Positions 1 to 7,698 of a DNA stretch of 32,752 bases are shown here, piece by piece. The stretch lies in NCBI RefSeq assembly GCF_001567585.1, contig NZ_LRQV01000081.1, positions 1-32,752 of the forward strand, written 5' to 3'. Under the pieces are notes generated by a model. It was given only the letters and a program-made list of their open reading frames with translations. It searched no databases and was not told the DNA's origin. A program made the position numbers and the translations under genes. Source of the stretch: Micromonospora rosaria (GTDB lineage: Bacteria; Actinomycetota; Actinomycetes; Mycobacteriales; Micromonosporaceae). Positions within the stretch are counted from its first letter, which is position 1; each line of letters opens with the position of its first letter.

Positions 1-684
1 GCTTCCGGTACCCCCGTCCCGCCCGGCGGTCGCGCGGACGGCGCGGCGGCGACCGGCCCCGGCGCGGGCGGACCGGCCACCGGTGGCGCGGGCCGGGCCG
101 GCCCGGGTGGTGGCACCTCCGGCGGGGGGAGCCCCACCGGAACGGGCGAGGGTGCCGCCGTCGAGGGCGGTGCCGGGCCCAGCGGCCCGGAACTGGCCCG
201 GGCGGTGCTGGACGCGGCGCGGGCCAAGCGGGAGGCGGCGGCCCGGACCCGGCGGCGCAACCCGGCGAGCACGGACGGCGAGGGCGGCCAGCGGCGGCTG
301 CGGGGCTACTCCGGCCCGGGGCCGGACCCGCGCGACCCCCAGCCGCTCGGCGCGGTGCTGGCCCGGCTGGTCAAGGCGCGGGGCTGGGCCCAACCGGCCG
401 CCGAGGCGACCGTCTTCGGCGCCTGGGAACGGGTGGTCGGGCCGGACGTCGCCCAGCACAGCCGGCCGGTGAAGCTGGAGAACGGCGAACTGACCGTGGA
501 GGCCCGCTCCACCGCCTGGGCCACCCAGCTCCGGCTGCTCGCCGGGTCGCTGTTGCAGCAGATCGCCCGCGAGGTCGGCCACAACGTCGTCCGCAAGCTG
601 CACATCCACGGGCCGGCCGCGCCCTCGTGGTCGCGCGGCCCGCGCCGGGTCCGGGGCCGGGGCCCCCGCGACACCTACGGCTGA
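1..684 (+). CDS. dciA: DciA/DUF721 replicative helicase loader family protein (5' end outside window)
   Basis: The frame is open from the first base of the window, so the start lies upstream; 227 residues are visible. A GTG at 205 is unlikely to be the start because the conserved segment ELARAVLDAARAKREAA begins before it. Residues 1 to about 60 are Gly/Pro/Ala-rich and look disordered. A basic stretch follows, and from about residue 115 comes the DUF721 domain: LGAVLARLVKARGW, a FGAWERVVGPDVAQHS core, then LTVEARSTAWATQLRLL. The C-terminus is basic (SRGPRRVRGRGPR). DciA proteins load or assist the replicative helicase DnaB in bacteria lacking DnaC. In actinobacteria the gene lies between recF and gyrB, which fits the genes downstream. 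Family assignment is firm; the helicase-loading role is taken from the family. Confidence 0.9.
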   Translation, partial: ASGTPVPPGGRADGAAATGPGAGGPATGGAGRAGPGGGTSGGGSPTGTGEGAAVEGGAGPSGPELARAVLDAARAKREAAARTRRRNPASTDGEGGQRRLRGYSGPGPDPRDPQPLGAVLARLVKARGWAQPAAEATVFGAWERVVGPDVAQHSRPVKLENGELTVEARSTAWATQLRLLAGSLLQQIAREVGHNVVRKLHIHGPAAPSWSRGPRRVRGRGPRDTYG

Positions 685-690
685 CCGGTC

Positions 691-710
691 GCGGACGGGT
701 TCCCGTCCGC
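691..710. terminator. Hairpin between convergent genes, likely terminator
   Basis: GCGGACGGG (691-699) and CCCGTCCGC (702-710) form a perfect 9-bp stem with almost no spacer. It starts 6 bases after the dciA stop and lies between dciA and the convergent reverse-strand gene ending at 769. There is no T-run, as is usual for high-GC actinomycete terminators. It could serve both genes. Confidence 0.55.
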
Positions 711-768
711 CCGCGACGGCGCCGGCCCTGCGATGCGGGGCGGCCGGCCGGCCCAAACGGTCAGGCGG

Positions 769-1323
769 TCAGGCGTCGGCGTAGACGGCGTAGCCCCGGT
801 CGGCGCAGCGGCGGTAGAAGGCGGCCAGCACGCTCAGCTCCGGGCAGGTGAAGCTCCACTGCGGCGGGGCGCCCGCCTCGTCCCGGAGCCCGTCGAGACG
901 GCTGTCCAGCCAGCGGAGCTGCTGCTCGGCCAGCCGGCCGTCGGCGAGCAGGGACCGCAGCACGGCGCTTACCGACTCGAAGGTCACCGCCTCGCCGTGT
1001 GGGCGGTGCGCCGCGACGAACCGCTCGATGCCGCCGGCCACCCAGGAGCAGCCGTCCGGGTCGATCACCGGGTCCTCGTCCTCGGCCGCCGCCTCCGTGG
1101 CGTAGAGCACATTTTCCAGGCCGAGGATCAGGTCGACCAGTTCGGTGTACGCGGTCGCCCGCACCGTGCCGGTCTTGGCGATCAGTTCGGCGAGGGCCGC
1201 TGTCGGCGCGGAGACCCGTGGCATGTCCACGATCTCGCCGAAGTCGACGAACTCCGCAGGTGCCACCGGGTCGTAGAAGCGACCGGTCCGCGGCCAGTGC
1301 ACCGCGACGTTGTCCAGCCCCAT
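769..1323 (-). CDS. Conserved-looking hypothetical protein, 184 aa
   Basis: I do not recognise a family. The protein is acidic, soluble and without signal peptide or membrane segment. It opens MGLDNVAVHWPRTGRF and has a mid segment GCSWVAGGIERFVAAHRP and a C-terminal CPELSVLAAFYRRCADRG. The ATG at 1323 is supported by GAGGAG on the reverse strand (1333-1338) with 9 bases of spacing. The gene is convergent with dciA and divergent from gyrB. A reverse-strand hypothetical gene at this place between DUF721 and gyrB fits a lineage-specific insertion in the origin region. Codon use matches the surroundings, so I take it as a real gene of unknown function. Confidence 0.75.
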   Translation of the reverse strand: MGLDNVAVHWPRTGRFYDPVAPAEFVDFGEIVDMPRVSAPTAALAELIAKTGTVRATAYTELVDLILGLENVLYATEAAAEDEDPVIDPDGCSWVAGGIERFVAAHRPHGEAVTFESVSAVLRSLLADGRLAEQQLRWLDSRLDGLRDEAGAPPQWSFTCPELSVLAAFYRRCADRGYAVYADA

Positions 1324-1365
1324 CGGGCGTCACTCCTCACCGCACGTGTCGAGCCGATCGTGTCG

Positions 1366-1394
1366 ATCGTCCGTTTTCGGCCTGGAAAGATCAA
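1366..1394 (-). promoter_or_regulatory. Possible sigma-70-type promoter of the 769-1323 gene
   Basis: On the reverse strand TTGATC (1389-1394) is followed after 17 bases by GACGAT (1366-1371). This is a fair match to actinomycete housekeeping promoters and would give a leader of roughly 35 bases before the ATG at 1323. The assignment rests on pattern matching only. Confidence 0.3.
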
Positions 1395-1485
1395 GACCGG
1401 TCCACCGGTGTGGCAAACGTACGGTACGGCACCCGGTGTCCGGTGCCCGCCCCGCTCGGTGCCGAATCCGACCCGATGGCCGGCG

Positions 1486-1530
1486 GCTGCCCGCGACCCC
1501 CCTTGGCGTGTAAGGGGGGTCGCGGGCAGC
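1486..1530. repeat. Perfect 19-bp inverted repeat with 7-base loop upstream of gyrB
   Basis: The left arm 1486-1504 (reads GCTGCCCGCGACCCCCCTT) is the exact reverse complement of 1512-1530; the loop 1505-1511 is GGCGTGT. The hairpin sits inside the 522-base gap between two divergent genes (1324-1845), about 160 bases from the reverse-strand start and 315 from gyrB. That position does not suit an ordinary terminator for either gene. Apart from this repeat the gap holds a possible reverse promoter (1366-1394), a shorter inverted repeat GGCACC/GGTGCC (1428-1433 and 1442-1447), a -10-like TAGGAT and one DnaA-box-like site. I see no gene in it. Confidence 0.85.
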
Positions 1531-1604
1531 GGGGTTCGGCCGGCTACGGAGTTCTCAGCCGCCGCGCAGGGGTGCCGAGTGGTGGTTCTGTCGGCCGCGC
1601 ACAG

Positions 1605-1615
1605 TAGGATTGACA
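1605..1615 (+). promoter_or_regulatory. Possible gyrB promoter element (TAGGAT)
   Basis: TAGGAT at 1605-1610 fits the actinomycete -10 pattern, but no good -35 stands at the right distance. TTGACA at 1610-1615 overlaps it and could be the -35 of a second start, with only a weak -10 (TGCGGT, 1633-1638). If used, either would give gyrB a leader of around 200 bases. Confidence 0.3.
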
Positions 1616-1671
1616 GCGAGACGAAGACCCGATGCGGTGCGACGGATGCGGGCCCCGACGGCCCGTGATCA

Positions 1672-1680
1672 TTGTCCACG
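1672..1680 (+). promoter_or_regulatory. Single DnaA-box-like site in the gyrB leader
   Basis: TTGTCCACG matches the actinobacterial DnaA-box consensus TTGTCCACA at 8 of 9 positions. On its own one such match could be chance. It gains some weight from the cluster of DnaA boxes just after gyrB. Confidence 0.3.
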
Positions 1681-1845
1681 TCGAGTCGAGCCGATCGCGA
1701 TCCGCGGGCGACCGCGGCGACCGGCGCGTTCGGCCCGTACCCCGGAGAATCCCGGCACCGGTCCGCGCGTCGACGTCGCGTCCTGTCCGCCGAACCCGCG
1801 CCCGACGCGCCCTGCGGCGCGGACGGCGCGAGAAAGTGGCCGAGG

Positions 1846-3786
1846 GTGGCAGACAAGCAGGAGTACGGCGCCGAGTCGATCACCGTCCTCGAAGGGCTGG
1901 AGGCGGTCCGGAAGCGCCCCGGTATGTACATCGGGTCGACCGGTGAGCGTGGTCTGCACCACCTCGTCTGGGAGGTCGTGGACAACGCGGTGGACGAGGC
2001 GCTCGCCGGCCACTGCGACACCATCGACGTGGTGCTGCTGGCCGACGGCGGGGTCCGGGTCACCGACAACGGCCGGGGCTTCCCGGTCGACCTGCACCCG
2101 AAGCTGAAGAAGCCCGGCGTCGAGGTCGCCCTCACGGTGCTGCACGCGGGCGGCAAGTTCGACGGCAAGGCGTACGCGGTCTCCGGCGGCCTGCACGGCG
2201 TGGGCGTCTCGGTGGTCAACGCGCTCTCCACCCGGATGGCGGTGGAGATCCACAAGGCCGGCTTCGTGTGGCGGCAGCAGTACACCAACTCCAAGCCGAG
2301 CCCGCTGGAGAAGGGCGAGACCACCGACCGGACCGGTTCGGCGGTCTCCTTCTGGCCGGACCCGGACGTCTTCGAGACCGTTGACCTCGACTTCCAGACC
2401 ATCTACCGGCGGTTGCAGGAGATGGCCTTCCTCAACCGGGGCCTCACCATCCACCTGCTCGACGAGCGGGTGGCCGAGGACGAGGACGGCAAGCAGCGCG
2501 AGGTCACCTTCTGTTACAAGGGCGGCATCGCCGACTTCGTCCGGCACCTCAACGCCTCGAAGAACCCGATCCACAAGTCGGTGGTCGAGTTCGGGGCCGA
2601 GGAGGAGGGCATGTCGGTCGAGATCGCCATGCAGTGGAACGAGTCGTACGGCGAGTCGGTCTACACCTTCGCCAACACCATCAACACCCACGAGGGCGGT
2701 ACCCACGAGGAGGGCTTCCGGGCCGCGCTGACCGGCATCGTCAACCGGTACGGGGCGGACAAGAAGCTGCTCAAGGGGGACGAGAAGCTCTCCGGCGAGG
2801 ACATCCGCGAGGGGCTGGCCGCGATCATCTCGGTCAAGCTGGCCAACCCGCAGTTCGAGGGGCAGACCAAGACCAAGCTGGGCAACACCCCGGTGAAGAG
2901 CTTCGTGCAGCGGGTCTGCAACGAGTGGCTGGTCGACTGGTTCGACCGCAACCCGGCCGAGGCGAAGATCATCATCACCAAGGCGTCCCAGGCCGCCCGC
3001 GCCCGGATCGCCGCCCAGCAGGCCCGCAAGCTGGCCCGACGCAAGTCGCTGCTGGAGTCCGGCTCGATGCCGGGCAAGCTGGCCGACTGCCAGTCCACCG
3101 ACCCGCGCGAGTCCGAGGTCTTCATCGTCGAGGGCGACTCCGCCGGCGGCTCGGCCAAGCAGGGGCGGGATCCGCGGACCCAGGCGATCCTGCCGATCCG
3201 GGGCAAGATCCTCAACGTGGAGAAGGCCCGGATCGACCGGGTCCTGAAGAACAACGAGGTCCAGGCGCTGATCACCGCGCTGGGCACCGGCATCCACGAC
3301 GACTTCGACATCGAGAAGCTGCGGTACCACAAGATCGTGCTGATGGCCGACGCCGACGTCGACGGTCAGCACATCCAGACCCTGCTGCTCACCCTGCTGT
3401 TCCGCTTCATGCGTCCGCTGGTCGAGTTGGGGCACGTCTACCTGGCCGCCCCGCCGCTCTACAAGATCAAGTGGAACAAGAAGGGCGACGACGCCCAGTA
3501 CGCCTACTCCGACCGGGAGCGGGACGGCCTGATCGCGCTGCGTCAGCAGAAGAAGCCGAACGCCCGGCCGGACGACATCCAGCGGTTCAAGGGCCTCGGC
3601 GAGATGAACTATCCCGAGCTGTGGGAGACCACCATGAACCCGGCGACCCGGACCCTGCGCCAGGTCACCCTCGACGACGCCGCCACCGCCGACGAACTCT
3701 TCAGCGTGCTGATGGGTGAGGACGTCGAGGCACGCCGGTCGTTCATCCAGCGCAACGCCAAGGACGTACGGTTCCTCGACATCTGA
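1846..3786 (+). CDS. gyrB: DNA gyrase subunit B
   Basis: GyrB is the ATPase subunit of DNA gyrase, which introduces negative supercoils together with GyrA. The GTG at 1846 gives 646 residues beginning (V/M)ADKQEYGAESITVLEGL, the usual actinobacterial GyrB start; a GTG at 1672 would add 58 residues rich in Arg and Pro that do not resemble GyrB. Seen in order: GHKL ATPase with EVVDNAVDEA (E43, N47), DNGRGF and GGLHGVGVSVVNA; QTKTKLGN of the transducer domain; TOPRIM with EVFIVEGDSAGG (catalytic E429) and DADVDG (D502, D504, D506); and the C-terminal QRFKGLGEMN. No key residue is missing. The gene is followed by a hairpin and then gyrA. Confidence 0.98.
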   Translation: MADKQEYGAESITVLEGLEAVRKRPGMYIGSTGERGLHHLVWEVVDNAVDEALAGHCDTIDVVLLADGGVRVTDNGRGFPVDLHPKLKKPGVEVALTVLHAGGKFDGKAYAVSGGLHGVGVSVVNALSTRMAVEIHKAGFVWRQQYTNSKPSPLEKGETTDRTGSAVSFWPDPDVFETVDLDFQTIYRRLQEMAFLNRGLTIHLLDERVAEDEDGKQREVTFCYKGGIADFVRHLNASKNPIHKSVVEFGAEEEGMSVEIAMQWNESYGESVYTFANTINTHEGGTHEEGFRAALTGIVNRYGADKKLLKGDEKLSGEDIREGLAAIISVKLANPQFEGQTKTKLGNTPVKSFVQRVCNEWLVDWFDRNPAEAKIIITKASQAARARIAAQQARKLARRKSLLESGSMPGKLADCQSTDPRESEVFIVEGDSAGGSAKQGRDPRTQAILPIRGKILNVEKARIDRVLKNNEVQALITALGTGIHDDFDIEKLRYHKIVLMADADVDGQHIQTLLLTLLFRFMRPLVELGHVYLAAPPLYKIKWNKKGDDAQYAYSDRERDGLIALRQQKKPNARPDDIQRFKGLGEMNYPELWETTMNPATRTLRQVTLDDAATADELFSVLMGEDVEARRSFIQRNAKDVRFLDI

Positions 3787-3799
3787 TCGCCCTCGCCGG

Positions 3800-3823
3800 A
3801 CCGGCCGGGGTTCACCGGCCGGT
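3800..3823 (+). terminator. Hairpin directly after gyrB
   Basis: ACCGGCCGG (3800-3808) and CCGGCCGGT (3815-3823) pair perfectly over 9 bp with a 6-base loop. It lies 14 bases past the gyrB stop and just before the DnaA boxes. It could end or attenuate gyrB transcription, which would make gyrA at least partly independent. There is no T-run. Confidence 0.45.
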
Positions 3824-3826
3824 CAC

Positions 3827-3878
3827 CGGTCCACAGAGTTATCCACAGCTGGGCCGGTATCCACAGCGGTTATCCACA
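3827..3878 (+). promoter_or_regulatory. Cluster of DnaA boxes between gyrB and gyrA
   Basis: Two exact TTATCCACA boxes stand at 3839-3847 and 3870-3878. GTATCCACA (8 of 9) lies at 3857-3865 and CGGTCCACA (a weak match) at 3827-3835. All four point the same way and start 12, 18 and 13 bases apart. TTATCCACA is the high-affinity DnaA box of Escherichia coli and a variant of the actinobacterial TTGTCCACA. An AT-richer tract and a short palindrome GACTC-T-GAGTC (3889-3899) follow before gyrA. DnaA binding here is inferred from the boxes; they could regulate gyrA or titrate DnaA near the origin. Confidence 0.75.
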
Positions 3879-3914
3879 GCACAAAAACGACTCTGAGTCT
3901 GATAAGGGTTAACA

Positions 3915-6900
3915 GTGACCGATACTCCCGAGTCCACACCGAGCGAGCCGGAGACCCCGGAGACCACCGCGGCCGTGGTGGCGCACGACCGGATCGAGCC
4001 GGTCGGTCTCGAGGTGGAGATGCAGCGCTCCTACCTCGACTACGCGATGAGCGTGATCGTCGGGCGGGCGCTGCCGGACGTCCGGGACGGTCTCAAGCCG
4101 GTTCACCGCAAGATCCTGTACGCCATGTTCGACTCCGGCTACCGGCCGGACCGGGGGTACGTGAAGTGCTCCCGGGTGGTCGGCGACGTGATGGGTCAGT
4201 TCCACCCGCACGGTGACTCGGCGATCTACGACGCCCTGGTCCGGATGGCCCAGCCCTGGTCGCTGCGCTACCCGCTGGTCGACGGCAACGGCAACTTCGG
4301 CTCCCCCGGCAACGACCCGGCCGCCGCCATGCGGTACTGCCTGACCGGGGACGCCCGGATCCGCACCCTCGACGGCACCGTCCGGATCGACCAGATCGTC
4401 CCGGACGCGGCGCCGAGCAGCGAGACCGACATCGAGCTGAAGGTCCGCGACCGTAACGGCGACCCGGTGCACGCCTCGAAGTTCTTCCACTCCGGCGAGC
4501 ACCCCACGCTGCGGCTGCGCACCCGCGAGGGGTACGAGCTGACCGGCACCCACAACCACCCGGTGCTCTGCCTGGTGGACGTGGCCGGGGTGCCGACCCT
4601 GCTGTGGAAGCTGCTCGCCGAGATCTCCCCGGGTGACCGGGTGGTCCTCCAGCGCAGCGTGCCGGACGAGATCGGCTACCCGATGCTGGAGCACGTCGAG
4701 GCCGCCGTCCTCGCCGGCGCCTTCGTCAGCGAGGGCTGGGCCTCCGAGCGGCGGGCCGGCTTCAACAACGTGGACCGGGAGTTCTTCGTCCGCGTCCTCG
4801 CCGCCTACGACCTGGCCGTCGGTGGCCCCCGGTACGTCTCGGAGCGGGTGATCGCCTCCGGCAGCACCCTGCACGAGCTGGACGTGCAGGATCTGACCGC
4901 GCTGCGCGCGAGCGTGCTGGCCGAGCTGGTCGGGGCGCGGAGCGCGGCGAAGTTCGTGCCGGAGTTCGTCTGGCAGGGGCCGGCCGCGATCAAGCGGGCC
5001 TTCCTCCAGGCTCTCTACGAGGGGGACGGCTCCTCCTCGCTGCTGCCCCGCAACACCATCCAGGTGTCGTACTCGACCCGCAGCCAGCGGCTGGCCCGTG
5101 AGGTGCAGCAACTCCTGCTGGAGTTCGGCGTGGTCAGTAGGCAGTGCCGGTACGACGACGGCGAGATCAAGGTCGTGGTGACCAACCGGCGGGACGCCCG
5201 GATCTTCGCCACGCAGGTGGGCTTCCTCGGCCGCAAGCAGGCCAAGCTGGAGTCCGAGCTGGCCTCGGTGCCGGCCAGCAGCACGGCGCTCTCCAGCGAC
5301 CACGTGCCGCTGGTCGGCGACTTCATCCGGGCGCACGGGGCCACCCGGTGGACCGAGCGGGACTGGCTGCGCCGGCACAACGTGGACCGGATCGAGCGGT
5401 GGGAGCGGGACCGGGCGGAGATCGCCGCCCGGATCACCGAGGCCGAGGTGCTCGACGTGGTCGAGCCGTTGGTGGACGGCCGTTTCTACTACGCCGAGGT
5501 GACCGGGATCACCGACGCCGGGGTGCAGCCGGTCTACAGCATCCGGGTCGACACCGACGACCACTCCTTCGTCTCCGACGGCTTCGTCAGCCACAACACG
5601 GAGTGCAAGCTCGACCCGCTGGCGATGGAGATGCTGCGGGACATCGACGAGGACACCGTCGACCTCCAGGACAACTACGACGGCCGGGCCAAGGAGCCCA
5701 CCATCCTGCCGTCGCGGATTCCGAACCTGCTGATCAACGGCTCCGAGGGCATCGCGGTCGGCATGGCCACCAAGATCCCGCCGCACAACCTGCGCGAGAT
5801 CGGCGCGGCGGTGCAGTGGTGCCTGGAGAACCCGGAGGCCGACGAGGCCACCACCCTCGAAGCGCTGCTGGAGATCGTCAAGGGGCCGGACTTCCCGACC
5901 CACGGCCTGATCGTGGGCCAGGCCGCCATCCAGGACGCGTACCGCACCGGGCGCGGCTCGATCCGGATGCGCGCCGTGGTGGAGGTCGAGGAGGACAAGC
6001 GGGGCCGCCCGGCGCTGGTGGTCAGCGAGCTGCCGTACCAGGTGAACCCGGACAACCTCGCCGAGCGGATCGCCGAGCTGATCAAGGAGGGCAAGCTCGC
6101 CGGCATCGCCGACATCCGGGACGAGTCCTCCGGGCGTACCGGTATGCGGATCGTGCTGGTGCTCAAGCGCGACGCGGTCGCCAAGGTGGTGCTGAACAAC
6201 CTCTACAAGCACACCCAGCTCCAGGAGACCTTCGGCGCCAACATGCTGGCCCTGGTCGACGGGGTGCCGCGCACGCTGAACCTGGCGCAGTTCATCCGGT
6301 ACTACGTCGAGCACCAGATCGAGGTGATCCGGCGGCGGACCGCGTTCCGGCTGCGCAAGGCCGAGGAGCGGGCGCACATCCTGCGGGGCCTGAGCAAGGC
6401 CCTGGACGCCCTCGACGAGGTGATCGCGCTGATCCGGCGTTCGCCCACCGTCGAGGACGCCCGGCAGGGCCTGATCCGGCTGCTGGAGATCGACGAGATC
6501 CAGGCCACCGCGATCCTGGACATGCAGCTGCGCCGGCTGGCCGCCCTGGAGCGGCAGCGGATCCTCGACGACCTGGCCAAGCTGGAGCTGGAGATCGCCG
6601 ACCTCAAGGACATCCTGGCCAAGCCGGAGCGGCAGCGCCGGATCGTCTCCGAGGAGCTGGGCGAGATCGTCGCCAAGTGGGGCGACGACCGGCGGACGAA
6701 GATCGTGCCGTTCGACGGCGAGGTCTCGATGGAGGACCTGATCGCCCGCGAGGACGTCGTGGTCACCATCACCCGCACCGGGTACGCCAAGCGGACCAAG
6801 GTCGACCTGTACCGCTCGCAGCGGCGGGGCGGCAAGGGCGTCAGCGGGGCGACGCTGCGGCAGGACGACATCGTCAGTCACTTCTTCGTCTGCTCGACGC

Positions 6901-7694
6901 ACGACTGGATCCTGTTCTTCACCAACAAGGGACGGGTGTACCGGGCCAAGGCGTACGAGCTTCCGGAGGCCAGTAGGGTGGCCAAGGGCCAGCACGTGGC
7001 GAACCTGCTCGCGTTCCAGCCCGACGAGCAGATCGCACAGATCATCGAGATCCCGAACTACCAGGTGGCCCCCTATCTGGTACTCGCCACGAAGAACGGC
7101 CTGGTGAAGAAGACGCGGCTTGAGGAGTTCGACTCCAACCGGTCCGGCGGCATCATCGCGATCAACCTGCGCGACGAGGACGAGCTGGTCGGTGCGGTGC
7201 TCTGCGCGCCGGAGAACGACCTGCTGCTGGTGTCGCGCAACGCCCAGGCGATCCGGTTCAACGCCACCGACGAGGCGCTGCGGCCGATGGGCCGGGCCAC
7301 CTCCGGCGTGATCGGCATGCGCTTCACCGACGACGACGCCCTGCTCGCCGTCGAGGTGGTTCGGGAGGGCCTGGACGTTCTGGTGGCGACGAACGGTGGA
7401 TACGCGAAACGCACCCCGATCGAGGAATATCCGGTCCAGGGCCGGGGAGGTAAGGGGGTGCTGACCGCGAAGATCACCGAGCGTCGAGGCGGCCTGGTCG
7501 GCGCGGTGGTGATCGACCCGGACGACGAGCTGTTCGCGATCACCAGCAACGGTGGCGTCATCCGGACTCCGGTGAAGCCTGTACGCCGTACCCGTGACCG
7601 GAACACAATGGGGGTCAAGCTGATGGACCTTCCGGACGGCGTGACTATCGTGGCGATTGCTCGCAATGCCGACGAGCCTGACGAACAGGACTAG
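3915..7694 (+). CDS. gyrA: DNA gyrase subunit A, intein-containing precursor
   Basis: GyrA is the breakage-reunion subunit of DNA gyrase. The precursor has 1259 residues; removing the 420-residue intein leaves 839, normal for the family. The GTG start at 3915 has AAGGG at 3904-3908 with 6 bases of spacing. Visible are the N-terminal LDYAMSVIVGRALPDVRDGLKPVHRK, the quinolone-determining HPHGDSAIYD with Ser102 and Asp106 (E. coli S83 and D87 equivalents, both the sensitive type), the catalytic AAMRY with Tyr141, then the intein, then TECKLDPLAMEML. The GyrA-box QRRGGKG (around 6820-6840) marks the C-terminal pinwheel domain, which ends in short acidic DEPDEQD. The gene follows gyrB after 128 bases and is 4 bases from the next gene. 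Confidence 0.98.
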   Translation: MTDTPESTPSEPETPETTAAVVAHDRIEPVGLEVEMQRSYLDYAMSVIVGRALPDVRDGLKPVHRKILYAMFDSGYRPDRGYVKCSRVVGDVMGQFHPHGDSAIYDALVRMAQPWSLRYPLVDGNGNFGSPGNDPAAAMRYCLTGDARIRTLDGTVRIDQIVPDAAPSSETDIELKVRDRNGDPVHASKFFHSGEHPTLRLRTREGYELTGTHNHPVLCLVDVAGVPTLLWKLLAEISPGDRVVLQRSVPDEIGYPMLEHVEAAVLAGAFVSEGWASERRAGFNNVDREFFVRVLAAYDLAVGGPRYVSERVIASGSTLHELDVQDLTALRASVLAELVGARSAAKFVPEFVWQGPAAIKRAFLQALYEGDGSSSLLPRNTIQVSYSTRSQRLAREVQQLLLEFGVVSRQCRYDDGEIKVVVTNRRDARIFATQVGFLGRKQAKLESELASVPASSTALSSDHVPLVGDFIRAHGATRWTERDWLRRHNVDRIERWERDRAEIAARITEAEVLDVVEPLVDGRFYYAEVTGITDAGVQPVYSIRVDTDDHSFVSDGFVSHNTECKLDPLAMEMLRDIDEDTVDLQDNYDGRAKEPTILPSRIPNLLINGSEGIAVGMATKIPPHNLREIGAAVQWCLENPEADEATTLEALLEIVKGPDFPTHGLIVGQAAIQDAYRTGRGSIRMRAVVEVEEDKRGRPALVVSELPYQVNPDNLAERIAELIKEGKLAGIADIRDESSGRTGMRIVLVLKRDAVAKVVLNNLYKHTQLQETFGANMLALVDGVPRTLNLAQFIRYYVEHQIEVIRRRTAFRLRKAEERAHILRGLSKALDALDEVIALIRRSPTVEDARQGLIRLLEIDEIQATAILDMQLRRLAALERQRILDDLAKLELEIADLKDILAKPERQRRIVSEELGEIVAKWGDDRRTKIVPFDGEVSMEDLIAREDVVVTITRTGYAKRTKVDLYRSQRRGGKGVSGATLRQDDIVSHFFVCSTHDWILFFTNKGRVYRAKAYELPEASRVAKGQHVANLLAFQPDEQIAQIIEIPNYQVAPYLVLATKNGLVKKTRLEEFDSNRSGGIIAINLRDEDELVGAVLCAPENDLLLVSRNAQAIRFNATDEALRPMGRATSGVIGMRFTDDDALLAVEVVREGLDVLVATNGGYAKRTPIEEYPVQGRGGKGVLTAKITERRGGLVGAVVIDPDDELFAITSNGGVIRTPVKPVRRTRDRNTMGVKLMDLPDGVTIVAIARNADEPDEQD
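4338..5597 (+). mobile_element. GyrA intein with LAGLIDADG homing endonuclease domain
   Basis: The intein covers precursor residues 142-561 (420 aa), between catalytic Tyr141 and Thr562. This is the same site as the known mycobacterial GyrA inteins. Splicing blocks are complete: Cys1 in CLTGDARI, THNH at intein residues 71-74, the F block RFYYAEVTGITDAGVQPVYS, and the C-terminal SHN followed by Thr as +1 nucleophile. The endonuclease insert carries LAGAFVSEG (125-133) and LQALYEGDG (223-231), each with an acidic residue at the catalytic position, and KFVPEFVW between them. No frameshift or stop is seen, so both splicing and homing look possible. Activity of the endonuclease is inferred. Confidence 0.95.
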
Positions 7695-7698
7695 TTGA

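Noticed and set aside
1672..1845. Upstream GTG start for gyrB
   Set aside because: The added 58 residues are Arg/Pro-rich and unlike GyrB; the GTG at 1846 gives the standard N-terminus.
1669..3435. Long reverse-strand frame (588 codons) opposite gyrB
   Set aside because: It mirrors gyrB codon positions in very GC-rich DNA and has no recognisable domain; gyrB is certain.
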